This document shows positions 57,393 to 64,000 of a stretch of DNA of 64,000 nt, piece by piece. The notes under the pieces are model-generated. The model was not told the origin of the DNA and made no database searches. It saw only the letters and a list, made by a program, of their open reading frames with translations. Within the stretch, counting starts at the first letter, position 1; the number at the start of each line of letters is the position of its first letter. This stretch comes from Achromobacter pestifer. Its GTDB lineage: Bacteria > Pseudomonadota > Gammaproteobacteria > Burkholderiales > Burkholderiaceae_B. The stretch lies in contig NZ_CP053985.1 of NCBI RefSeq assembly GCF_013267355.1, forward strand, positions 4,030,001-4,094,000, written 5' to 3'. The position numbers and the translations under genes are program-made.

Positions 57393-57474
57393 GATTGGGC
57401 TAGACTTGGAACCCAAGCCGGCGGTAGCGTTGAATCCTCCCCGTCCTCCCCGTCCTCCACTTCTTGCGCCTGTC

Positions 57475-57957
57475 ATGTCCGACGAACAGCCCTCCGCTCC
57501 CGCCGCCTCCATTACGCCCGATCCGCTGGTCTGCAACGGCGCGGCGCTGCGCAAGGCGACCCGGCGCGTATCGCAGCTGTACGACACGGTGCTGGCGCCC
57601 TGCGGCCTGAAGGTGTCGCAGCATTCCATCCTGGTGCACATCGCGCGCGCGGGCACGCCGTCCATGACGGACCTGGCGCGCATCATGGTGCTGGACCGGT
57701 CGGCGCTGGCGCACAACCTCAAGCCGCTGGAGCGCGACGGCTATGTGCAGATGTCGCGCGATCCTTTCGACGGCCGCAGTCGCCGCGTGGCGCTGACGGA
57801 CGCGGGACGCGCCAAGCTGGCGGAGTCCAAGCGCCTGTGGAAAGACGCGCAGCGCCGCTTCGAGGCGGCTTATGGCGCCGAGCGCGCGGCCGCGTTGCGG
57901 CGCTCGCTGGCGGACATCTTTTCCGACGAGTTCGCGCTGGCGTTCAGCCGCGGCTAG
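57475..57957 (+). CDS. MarR-family regulator
   Basis: 160 residues. Winged HTH typical of MarR (KVSQHSILVHIARAGTPSMT, LARIMVLDRSALAHNLKPLE, RDGYVQMSRDPFDGRSRRVA). ATG at 57475 is the start nearest the conserved fold; an ATG at 57376 inside the operator would add a proline-rich leader coded by a C-rich repeat (TCCTCCCCG, about 2.7 copies, 57436-57459). It is divergent from the MATE pump and probably represses it through the dyad at 57365, releasing on drug binding. Confidence 0.88.
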   Translation: MSDEQPSAPAASITPDPLVCNGAALRKATRRVSQLYDTVLAPCGLKVSQHSILVHIARAGTPSMTDLARIMVLDRSALAHNLKPLERDGYVQMSRDPFDGRSRRVALTDAGRAKLAESKRLWKDAQRRFEAAYGAERAAALRRSLADIFSDEFALAFSRG

Positions 57958-58895
57958 GGCCTGTGCGGGCTGCACCCGCCAGAGGCTGCAGGCCCGGTGC
58001 GTAGCGCTTTGCCGCGCGAGTGGACCCCCGACCAGCCTAGTGCCAGCACCGCGCCCAGCACGCAAGCCATGCCCGCCAACTGCGCGGGGGCCAGGGACTC
58101 GCCCAGCAGTCCGGCGGCCAGCGCCACTGCCGACACCGGCGCCAGCGCCGTGAACAAGGCGGCCTCGGCGCCGTTGACGCGGGCCGCGCCCGCATACCAG
58201 AGCAGGAAGCCGCCCACCGTGGGCAGCAGCGCGTAATACGCCACTGCCGCCATGGCCGGCGCGGACAGGCTCAGGTTCCAGGGCGCTTCCGCCACGCTGG
58301 CCGCGGCCGAGAACGCCAGGCCAAAGCCCGTCATCAGCGTGGACAGCGCCAGCGGCGCCACTGGCTGGCGCAGCCGCTTGTTCAACAGGATGAACAGCCC
58401 CTCGCACAGCACCGCGCCCAGGATCAGCGCGTTGCCCGCCAGCGAACGCGCACCGCCGGCGCCGGCCGAATGACGCATCATCAGCCAGACGCCGAAGGCC
58501 GCCGCGACGATGGCGACCAGCGTCGCCTTGCCCGGGCGTTCGCCCAGCAGCAGGATGGCGATGGCGGCCGAAACCAGGGGCAAGGTGCCCAGGATGATGC
58601 CGCCGTCCACCGCCGATGCACGCTGCAGGCCCGCGATCAGCAGCGCGGTGTAGCCGACGCTGCCAGCGATGGCCTGGACGGCCAGCAGCAGCCAGTCGCG
58701 CGGCTCAAGCCGCGGCAGGCGCGCGCCGGTCAACGCCATTAGCAACGCAAAGCAGGGCAGGGCAATGGCGAAGCGCAGGGCGGTCGCCGTGAAGGGCGGC
58801 AAGCCCGTGCCGATGATCTTGCTGGCGGCCACCGTGCTGCCTACCAGCGCCATGGCGGCCGCCAGATAGCAATAGCCCCGCGTCCGACTGTTCAT
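57954..58895 (-). CDS. EamA/DMT-family transporter
   Basis: 313 residues with ten membrane helices in two EamA repeats (MALVGSTVAASKIIGTGLPP; GLQRASAVDGGIILGTLPLV; second repeat LLPTVGGFLLWYAGAARVNG with AEAALFTALAPVSAVALAAG). RhaT/YdcZ-type metabolite exporter of amino acids or similar compounds. ATG at 58895 is preferred to a GTG four codons upstream. It overlaps the MarR stop by 4 bp on the opposite strand, and an AraC gene precedes it on the same strand. Confidence 0.9.
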   Translation of the reverse strand: MNSRTRGYCYLAAAMALVGSTVAASKIIGTGLPPFTATALRFAIALPCFALLMALTGARLPRLEPRDWLLLAVQAIAGSVGYTALLIAGLQRASAVDGGIILGTLPLVSAAIAILLLGERPGKATLVAIVAAAFGVWLMMRHSAGAGGARSLAGNALILGAVLCEGLFILLNKRLRQPVAPLALSTLMTGFGLAFSAAASVAEAPWNLSLSAPAMAAVAYYALLPTVGGFLLWYAGAARVNGAEAALFTALAPVSAVALAAGLLGESLAPAQLAGMACVLGAVLALGWSGVHSRGKALRTGPAASGGCSPHRP

Positions 58896-58977
58896 GACCC
58901 GATCCACGCCTCTGTGAGAGCAAGGCGCACAGGCTAAGCGCCCGGTCGCGGCCGGGTCTTGAACGAAATTGCAGGGA

Positions 58978-59784
58978 TCAGCCGGCCGCCAGCGCGTAGC
59001 GCCGCGGCGATACGCCGTAGGCGCGCACGAACAGCCGGGTCATGTGGCTCTGGTCGGCGAAGCCGACCGCGGCCGCGGCATCGGCCAGGGCCGAGCCCTG
59101 CCGGATCAGGCTGCGCGCCAGCAGCAGGCGGCGCTGCACCTGGTAGGCGTGCGGGGTGAGACCGGTGTCGCGGGCGAAGGCCCGCAGCACCTGGTAGCGG
59201 CTCAGGCCGCTGGCCGCGGCCAGGTCGGCCAGCGACAGCGCGGCCGCCGGGTTGTCGTCGATCAGCGCGCGGGCATGGCGGATGGCGCCGGGAGCCGAGC
59301 GCGCAGGCCGGGCCAGACGTTCGGCGTCGCGGTCGCGCGCCTGCGCCAGGATGCGCAGCAGCAGCGCCTCGCAAGCCAGGGGCGCCGTGCCGGCGGTGGC
59401 CTGGGCATACAGCGCCAGCACATCGCGCGCCAGCGCCGGGCGGTCCTGCGCGGGGTGTTCGAATTCGTAGGCGCGTCCGCTTGCGCCCAGCTCGGCCGCG
59501 GCCTGGGCCACGACTTCCGGGTCCAGGTACAGCATCTGCCAAGCGCGTCCGCCGTCCCCGATGGGGGCGCCGTCATGCACTTCGCCGGGGTTCACCGTGA
59601 TGACGTGCCCGGGGCCGGCCTCGACCTGGCCACGGCCGCTGTGCGAGACCTGGGCGCCCTGGCGCATGACGCCGATGCCGAATTGCTCGTGCGTGTGGCG
59701 CGCGAACGCATGCCGGCTATGCGCGGCCACGGCCTGCACGCCGGCGAGGGCGCTGCGTTGCATGACGAACTGGCCTGAGGTCAT
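58978..59784 (-). CDS. AraC-family regulator
   Basis: 268 residues. Cupin-type sensor domain (SRHAFARHTHEQFGIGVMRQ, VNPGEVHDGAPI) and double HTH at the C-terminus (LADLAAASGLSRYQVLRAFA, LADAAAAVGFADQSHMTRLF, VRAYGVSPRRYA). This subtype is usually encoded beside LysE or EamA exporters. The EamA gene begins 82 bp downstream on the same strand and is the likely target. ATG at 59784 lacks a good ribosome site. Confidence 0.88.
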   Translation of the reverse strand: MTSGQFVMQRSALAGVQAVAAHSRHAFARHTHEQFGIGVMRQGAQVSHSGRGQVEAGPGHVITVNPGEVHDGAPIGDGGRAWQMLYLDPEVVAQAAAELGASGRAYEFEHPAQDRPALARDVLALYAQATAGTAPLACEALLLRILAQARDRDAERLARPARSAPGAIRHARALIDDNPAAALSLADLAAASGLSRYQVLRAFARDTGLTPHAYQVQRRLLLARSLIRQGSALADAAAAVGFADQSHMTRLFVRAYGVSPRRYALAAG

Positions 59785-59869
59785 GGGGAGTAGGAGGGGC
59801 AAGAGGACTTGCGGGCAGTATCGCCTGCTCGCCCCAGGCGAATCAAGGGCCGGCGGCCCCGCCCTCAGG

Positions 59870-60364
59870 CTATTGCAGCCCGTTCCAGCGCGCCACCGCC
59901 GGTTCGGCCGCGGCCCACTTCCACTGGCCGCCCGGCTGCTGGCAGATCATGCTGGAGTAGGCGGGCGCGGGCGCGTCCTTCTGTTCCACCGTGAACAGCA
60001 CTTCGCGGCAGTGGGTCAAGGGCGTGGCGATGTCGCGCACCACCTGGATGCCGCCGCGCTCGCTGCCCACCGGCAGCGCGTGGCGGATTTCCCACTGGCG
60101 CACCTGGCCGATGGGCAGGGCGCCCGCCGCATTGGCCATGACGTTCTGCTGGTCGTTCTTCCACTCGCGCAGCACGTACTTCACGGTGGCATCCACCGCC
60201 GCCTGCACCGTGACGCCGATGGCGTAGCCCGCCACCGGATTGGCGGTGGCCGCGCCGCTGACGGTGCCGACCACGGCGCCCGCCGCGCCGCCGATGGAGG
60301 AACTCTGGCAGCCGGCCAGGCCCAGGCAGGCGGCCAGCGCCAGCAGGCTTGCGGCGCGCGTCAC
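59870..60364 (-). CDS. Lipoprotein, downstream paralogue of tandem pair
   Basis: 164 residues. Signal peptide with lipobox GLAGC (Cys19), then a glycine-zipper-like segment (GGAAGAVVGTVSGAATANPV), a conserved domain (QWEIRHALPVGSERGGIQVV, RDIATPLTHCREVLFTVEQK) and a C-terminal motif GQWKWAAAEPAVARWNGLQ. The last motif and the central domain recur in the upstream gene. The GTG start at 60364 overlaps the TGA of that gene as GTGA. Envelope-anchored, function unknown. Confidence 0.75.
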   Translation of the reverse strand: MTRAASLLALAACLGLAGCQSSSIGGAAGAVVGTVSGAATANPVAGYAIGVTVQAAVDATVKYVLREWKNDQQNVMANAAGALPIGQVRQWEIRHALPVGSERGGIQVVRDIATPLTHCREVLFTVEQKDAPAPAYSSMICQQPGGQWKWAAAEPAVARWNGLQ

Positions 60365-60909
60365 TGCAGGGAGCCCCAGCGGGCGGTCGCAGGCTCGGCG
60401 CTGGCCCAGCGCCAGTGCTCGCCGTCGCGGCAGACGGTGGTGACGTAGAACTCGCGCAGCGGATCGGCGCCGGCCTTGTCGGCTGGCGTGTCGATGGAGA
60501 AGACCACTTCCTTGCATTCCAGGTTCACGCCGCCGATCAGCCGGCTGACCGTGACCTGGCCTTGCGCATCGCTTTCGATGGGGATCTGATGCTTGACCTG
60601 CCAGTTGGCCACCTTGCCCACCGCCAGCGGGCCGGCGGCCATGGCGATGGCGTCCTGCTCTTCGCCGCGGGTCTTGCGTTGGGCGTAGGCCAGCGCGGCT
60701 TTGGCGCCGGCCTGCACGCCCAGGCCGATGCCGGTGGCGACGGTGGCGTTGTCGGTGACCTTGTTGGCGATGGCGGTGCCGGCGATACCGGCCGCCGCGC
60801 CCGTGCCTTCGTTCAGCAGCGAATTGCAGCCGGACAATCCGGCAAGCGCGGCGAAGATGAGGAGGGCGATCGCGCCGCGGCCCGGGTTGATAGGCGGAAG
60901 TGTGAACAA
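60361..60909 (-). CDS. Lipoprotein, upstream paralogue of tandem pair
   Basis: 182 residues. Lipobox LSGC after ALLIFAALAG, a Gly/Ala zipper (GTGAAAGIAGTAIANKV, ATGIGLGVQAGAKAALAYAQ), then NWQVKHQIPIESDAQGQVTV, LECKEVVFSIDTPADKAG and the tail GEHWRWASAEPATARWGSLQ, the counterpart of GQWKWAAAEPAVARWNGLQ in the next gene. The TTG start at 60909 has AGGAGG 9 nt upstream. A TATACT at 60950-60945 (minus strand) could be its -10. An ATG between site and TTG is in another frame and not used. Confidence 0.72.
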   Translation of the reverse strand: MFTLPPINPGRGAIALLIFAALAGLSGCNSLLNEGTGAAAGIAGTAIANKVTDNATVATGIGLGVQAGAKAALAYAQRKTRGEEQDAIAMAAGPLAVGKVANWQVKHQIPIESDAQGQVTVSRLIGGVNLECKEVVFSIDTPADKAGADPLREFYVTTVCRDGEHWRWASAEPATARWGSLQ

Positions 60910-61013
60910 ACTGCATGCCCTCCTGCTTGTTGCTTGGCGCGGGAAGTATAGGAGGGCGCGCCGCCGCAGTGCGAGCGTATTTGCATTTGTTGGCAATTTT
61001 CCTGCCGCGCGGC

Positions 61014-61982
61014 TCAGGCGGACGGGCGCGCACCCTTGGTATAGGCCTCGCGCAGCGCGGCGGCGAACAGCGCGTCGACATTGCGGCGCAAGCCCCCGGC
61101 GCGGGTGAACAGCGCGATCGGCGGCAGGGTCCAGTCGAAGGAGTAGGGCACGATGGCCGCGCCGGCGATGCGCACCAGCTCGTCGGCGATGTCGGCGGGC
61201 AGGATGGCGACGGCACGGTCGCTGGCCACGATCATTTCGCCGATCAGCTTGGACGAATCGCTCTGCACCGATGGGGTGGGCGGCGCCAGGCCGGCACGCA
61301 GGAAGATCTCGGACACCTGTTCGCGGATCGGGCTGTCCGGCGTGCCCAGGATCCAGTCCAGGTCGGCCAGCCGGTTCCATTCCAGCCGCGAGCGGCCCAG
61401 GCGGGCGGCCAGCCGCCGGCTGGCGATCAGGCGCGGCTGCTGGTGGTAGAGCACCTCGAAGCCCAGATTGTCCATGTCCACCGAAGGCGTGGCCCAGCCC
61501 ACCACCAGGTCCAGCGTGTGGTCGCGCAGTTGGCGCAGCAGCGCCGGGCCCTGGCCTTCGTGGATGGTGGCGGTGATCCGGCGGCCCTGGGGCAGCGTGC
61601 GGCTGATGGCGGACGACAGCATCTGTCCGGAGACGAAGGGGATGACGCCGATGTGCAGATGGGCGGCATGGCCCGCCGCCACCGCCTCCATTTCCTGGAC
61701 CAGGTGCCCCAGGTCGTGGACCAGGGCGCGGGCCCGCGCCAGCACCACCGCGCCCAGGGGCGTGGGCGTCATGCCGCGCACCGAGCGTTCGAACAGGGGC
61801 ACGTCGAACATGCTTTCCAGTTCGGCCAGGGCATTGGTGACGGCCGGCTGGCTGGTGGCCATGTGCTCGGCCACCCGGGTCAGCGAGCCGTGCTGCTCGA
61901 TCTGCAGCAGCAGCACCAGGTGGCGCATCTTCAGCCGCGAGGTCAGTTTCCGGATAACGAGGTCCGGATCAAAGGCTGTCAT
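61014..61982 (-). CDS. LysR-family regulator, GbpR/CbbR-like
   Basis: 322 residues. HTH (RHLVLLLQIEQHGSLTRVAE, SQPAVTNALAELESMFDVPL, FERSVRGMTPTPLGAVVLAR) and the long effector domain with LHIGVIPFVSGQMLSSAISR. The motif SRLKMRHLVLLLQIEQHGSL is that of the GbpR-type group that senses sugar or aromatic acids. Divergent from maeB with 107 bp between; this AT-rich interval includes possible promoter hexamers but no clear palindrome, so control of maeB is only suggested by position. Confidence 0.87.
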   Translation of the reverse strand: MTAFDPDLVIRKLTSRLKMRHLVLLLQIEQHGSLTRVAEHMATSQPAVTNALAELESMFDVPLFERSVRGMTPTPLGAVVLARARALVHDLGHLVQEMEAVAAGHAAHLHIGVIPFVSGQMLSSAISRTLPQGRRITATIHEGQGPALLRQLRDHTLDLVVGWATPSVDMDNLGFEVLYHQQPRLIASRRLAARLGRSRLEWNRLADLDWILGTPDSPIREQVSEIFLRAGLAPPTPSVQSDSSKLIGEMIVASDRAVAILPADIADELVRIAGAAIVPYSFDWTLPPIALFTRAGGLRRNVDALFAAALREAYTKGARPSA

Positions 61983-62089
61983 AGGCGGTGCATAAGGTAA
62001 AGATTATGGAACGATATCAAAGTTGAATGATCTGCTTATGTATTGAAGCCTAGAATTTTTCCTATATCAAGACAAGGAGGCTCTGCCCC

Positions 62090-64000
62090 ATGAATACGCA
62101 ATCGGACCGCCAGGCCGCCCTGGACTATCACGAGTTCCCCACCCCGGGGAAGATCTCCGTCGTGGCGTCCAAGCCGCTGGTCAACCAGCGCGACCTGGCC
62201 CTGGCGTACTCGCCCGGCGTGGCGGCAGCCTGCGAAGAAATCGTGGCCGATCCGGCCAATGTGTACCGCTACACGGCGCGCGGCAACCTGGTGGGCGTGA
62301 TCACCAACGGCACCGCGGTGCTGGGTCTGGGCAACATCGGCGCGCTGGCCTCCAAGCCGGTGATGGAAGGCAAGGCGGTGTTGTTCAAGAAGTTCGCCGG
62401 CCTGGACGTGTACGACATCGAGATCAACGAGACCGATCCGGACAAGCTGGTCGAGATCATTGCCGGCCTGGAAGCGACTTTCGGCGGCATCAACCTCGAA
62501 GACATCAAGGCCCCGGAGTGCTTCACCGTCGAGCGCAAGCTGCGCGAGCGCATGAAGATCCCCGTCTTCCATGACGACCAGCACGGCACGGCCATTACGG
62601 TTTCGGCCGCCTTCATCAACGGCCTGAAGGTCGTGGGCAAGGACATCAAGCAGGTCAAGGTGGTGACCTCGGGCGCCGGCGCGGCCGCGCTGGCCTGCCT
62701 GGACCTGATGGTGGACCTGGGCCTGCCGCTGGAAAACATCTGGGTCACCGACATCGAAGGCGTGGTCTACGAAGGCCGTACCGCGCTGATGGACCCGGAC
62801 AAGGCGCGCTTCGCGCAGAAGACCGACGCCCGCAAGCTGGCCGAGGTGATCCCGGACGCCGACGTGTTCCTGGGCCTGTCGGCCGGCGGCGTGCTCAAGC
62901 CCGAGATGGTCGCGGCGATGGGTCCGCGTCCGCTGATCCTGGCGCTGGCCAATCCCACGCCCGAGATCCTGCCGGAAGTGGCGCAATCGGTGCGCGACGA
63001 CGTGGTCATGGCCACGGGCCGTTCGGATTATCCGAACCAGGTCAACAACGTGCTGTGCTTCCCCTACATTTTCCGCGGCGCATTGGACGTGGGCGCGACC
63101 ACGATCACCCGCGAGATGGAAAAGGCGGCGGTGTACGCCATCGCCGAGCTGGCCGAAGAGGAACAGAACGAAGTCGTGGCCGCGGCCTACGGCACGTATG
63201 ACATCTCGTTCGGCCCCGAATACCTGATTCCCAAGCCCTTCGATCCGCGCCTGATCGTGCGCATCGCCCCGGCGGTGGCCAAGGCCGCGATGGAAGGCGG
63301 CGTGGCCACGCGTCCGCTGGCGGACCTGGAGGCCTACGCGGAGCAGCTGCAGCAGTTCGTGTACCACTCGGGCGCCTTCATGAAGCCGCTGTTCTCGGCG
63401 GCCAAGCGCATCGTGCGCGAAGGCGGCAAAGCCCGCATCGTGTTCACGGAAGGCGAAGACGAGCGCGTGTTGCGCGCGGTGCAGGTGATCGTGGACGAAG
63501 GCCTGGCCCGTCCCATCCTGGTGGGCCGCCCCGCGGTCCTGCTGTCGCGCATCGAGAAGTTCGGCCTGCGCCTGCGCCTGGGCGAAGACGTTGAAGTCAC
63601 CAACCCCGAATACGACGAGCGCTTCCACCAGTACTGGACTACGTACTGGGAACTGATGTGCCGCCGCGGCATTACCAAGGAAATGGCGCGCGTGGAAATG
63701 CGCCGCCGCCTGACCCTGATCGGCGCGATGATGGTGCATCTGGGCGACGCCGACGGCATGGTCTGCGGCACGGTGGGCGCTTACCACGACCACCTGCGCT
63801 TCGTGGACGAAGTCATCGGCCGCCGTCCCGGCCACAACGTGTACGCCGCCATGAACATCCTGCTGCTCAACGAGCGCACGGTGGTGCTGGTGGACACGCA
63901 TGTCAATGACGAGCCTTCGGCCGAGCAGATCGCCGAGTTCACGGTGATGGCGGCGCAGGAAATGGCCCGCATGAACCTGGCGCCCAAGGTCGCGCTGCTG
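62090..64000 (+). CDS. maeB: NADP-dependent malic enzyme, two-domain MaeB type (3' truncated)
   Basis: The visible 637 residues run open to the window end. The malic domain is complete: [13 protein letters not shown] near residue 40, [17 protein letters not shown] (159-175) with metal ligands, and [14 protein letters not shown] phosphotransacetylase-like C-terminal domain begins about residue 430 ([38 protein letters not shown]). Full-length MaeB is about 760 residues, so roughly 120 are missing. It decarboxylates malate to pyruvate with NADP, feeding gluconeogenesis and NADPH supply. AAGGAGG lies 9 nt before the ATG at 62090. Confidence 0.95.
   Translation, partial: MNTQSDRQAALDYHEFPTPGKISVVASKPLVNQRDLALAYSPGVAAACEEIVADPANVYRYTARGNLVGVITNGTAVLGLGNIGALASKPVMEGKAVLFKKFAGLDVYDIEINETDPDKLVEIIAGLEATFGGINLEDIKAPECFTVERKLRERMKIPVFHDDQHGTAITVSAAFINGLKVVGKDIKQVKVVTSGAGAAALACLDLMVDLGLPLENIWVTDIEGVVYEGRTALMDPDKARFAQKTDARKLAEVIPDADVFLGLSAGGVLKPEMVAAMGPRPLILALANPTPEILPEVAQSVRDDVVMATGRSDYPNQVNNVLCFPYIFRGALDVGATTITREMEKAAVYAIAELAEEEQNEVVAAAYGTYDISFGPEYLIPKPFDPRLIVRIAPAVAKAAMEGGVATRPLADLEAYAEQLQQFVYHSGAFMKPLFSAAKRIVREGGKARIVFTEGEDERVLRAVQVIVDEGLARPILVGRPAVLLSRIEKFGLRLRLGEDVEVTNPEYDERFHQYWTTYWELMCRRGITKEMARVEMRRRLTLIGAMMVHLGDADGMVCGTVGAYHDHLRFVDEVIGRRPGHNVYAAMNILLLNERTVVLVDTHVNDEPSAEQIAEFTVMAAQEMARMNLAPKVALL

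Noticed and set aside
57436..57459. TCCTCCCCG repeat before the MarR gene as a regulatory repeat
   Set aside because: Under three copies, C-rich and coding Pro/Arg in a possible upstream extension; more likely simple sequence than a site.
59870..61216. A single long frame that appears to fuse the lipoprotein to an Arg-rich N-terminus
   Set aside because: Its upstream part is the out-of-frame shadow of the first lipoprotein. The real gene starts at the GTG at 60364, which gives a proper lipobox signal.
62036..63901. Long open frame (over 600 codons) on the minus strand
   Set aside because: It is the shadow of the malic enzyme gene on the plus strand; high GC at third positions keeps the opposite frame open. 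Its product is His/Gln/Arg-rich with no motif.
1..64000. tRNA or rRNA genes, CRISPR arrays, insertion sequences, prophage or conjugative genes
   Set aside because: Scanned for and not seen: no transposase, integrase or recombinase motifs, no regular spacer repeats and no tRNA-like cloverleaf noticed. Base composition looks even apart from short AT-rich promoter zones.

Overview
The window is 64 kb of dense, GC-rich (roughly two-thirds G+C) bacterial chromosome. Gene content fits a member of the Alcaligenaceae/Burkholderiales, most likely Achromobacter or a close Bordetella relative: many LysR, AraC and GntR regulators, a DUF4148 protein, NodT-type efflux, FecI/FecR/TonB-receptor cassettes and a two-domain malic enzyme. 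I see no rRNA, tRNA, CRISPR array, insertion sequence or prophage. No gene-free stretch exceeds about 270 bp. The first gene (an MFS permease) and the last (malic enzyme) are cut by the window edges.

Layout. 1-4.4 kb: end of an MFS permease, then an amino-acid-binding protein and a dialkylglycine-decarboxylase-like enzyme divergent from a LysR gene. 4.4-10.8 kb: histone-deacetylase-like hydrolase, small exported proteins, nhaR divergent from a TerC/Alx membrane protein, and tam. 10.7-14.8 kb: a complete tripartite drug-efflux operon (MFS pump, HlyD adaptor, NodT outer-membrane factor). 15-20.7 kb: a triple-repeat DUF4148 protein, AraC/CynX pair, a protealysin-type M4 protease with its emfourin-type inhibitor, a CigR-like protein, and a 38-residue membrane peptide coupled to an SPFH protein. 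20.7-22.8 kb: a PTS EIIC-EAL fusion, predicted to link sugar sensing to c-di-GMP.

23.3-35.8 kb is the most striking block: three consecutive iron cell-surface-signalling cassettes, each ECF sigma, FecR-like anti-sigma and TonB-dependent receptor with an N-terminal signalling domain. The first two sigma genes have Fur-box-like sequence overlapping recognisable promoters. 35.8-43.8 kb: an AcnA-type aconitase with an overlapping double-wHTH GntR gene, then a TetR gene divergent from a three-gene catabolic operon (TIM-barrel isomerase, Asp-nucleophile hydrolase, HSL-type esterase) whose promoter carries a perfect palindrome, then a HAD phosphatase. 43.8-54.9 kb: SDRs, MgtC, cupin, AraC, an exported FGE-like protein without the catalytic cysteines, AlkB and a PLD/ClsC-like lipoprotein, an XRE-cupin/GNAT pair, a 49-residue orphan and TauE. 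55-64 kb: LysR, a MATE pump whose promoter carries a MarR-type dyad next to the divergent marR gene, EamA, AraC, two tandem paralogous lipoproteins, LysR and maeB.

Functional calls are from protein motifs read by eye. Operators and promoters are pattern-based predictions.
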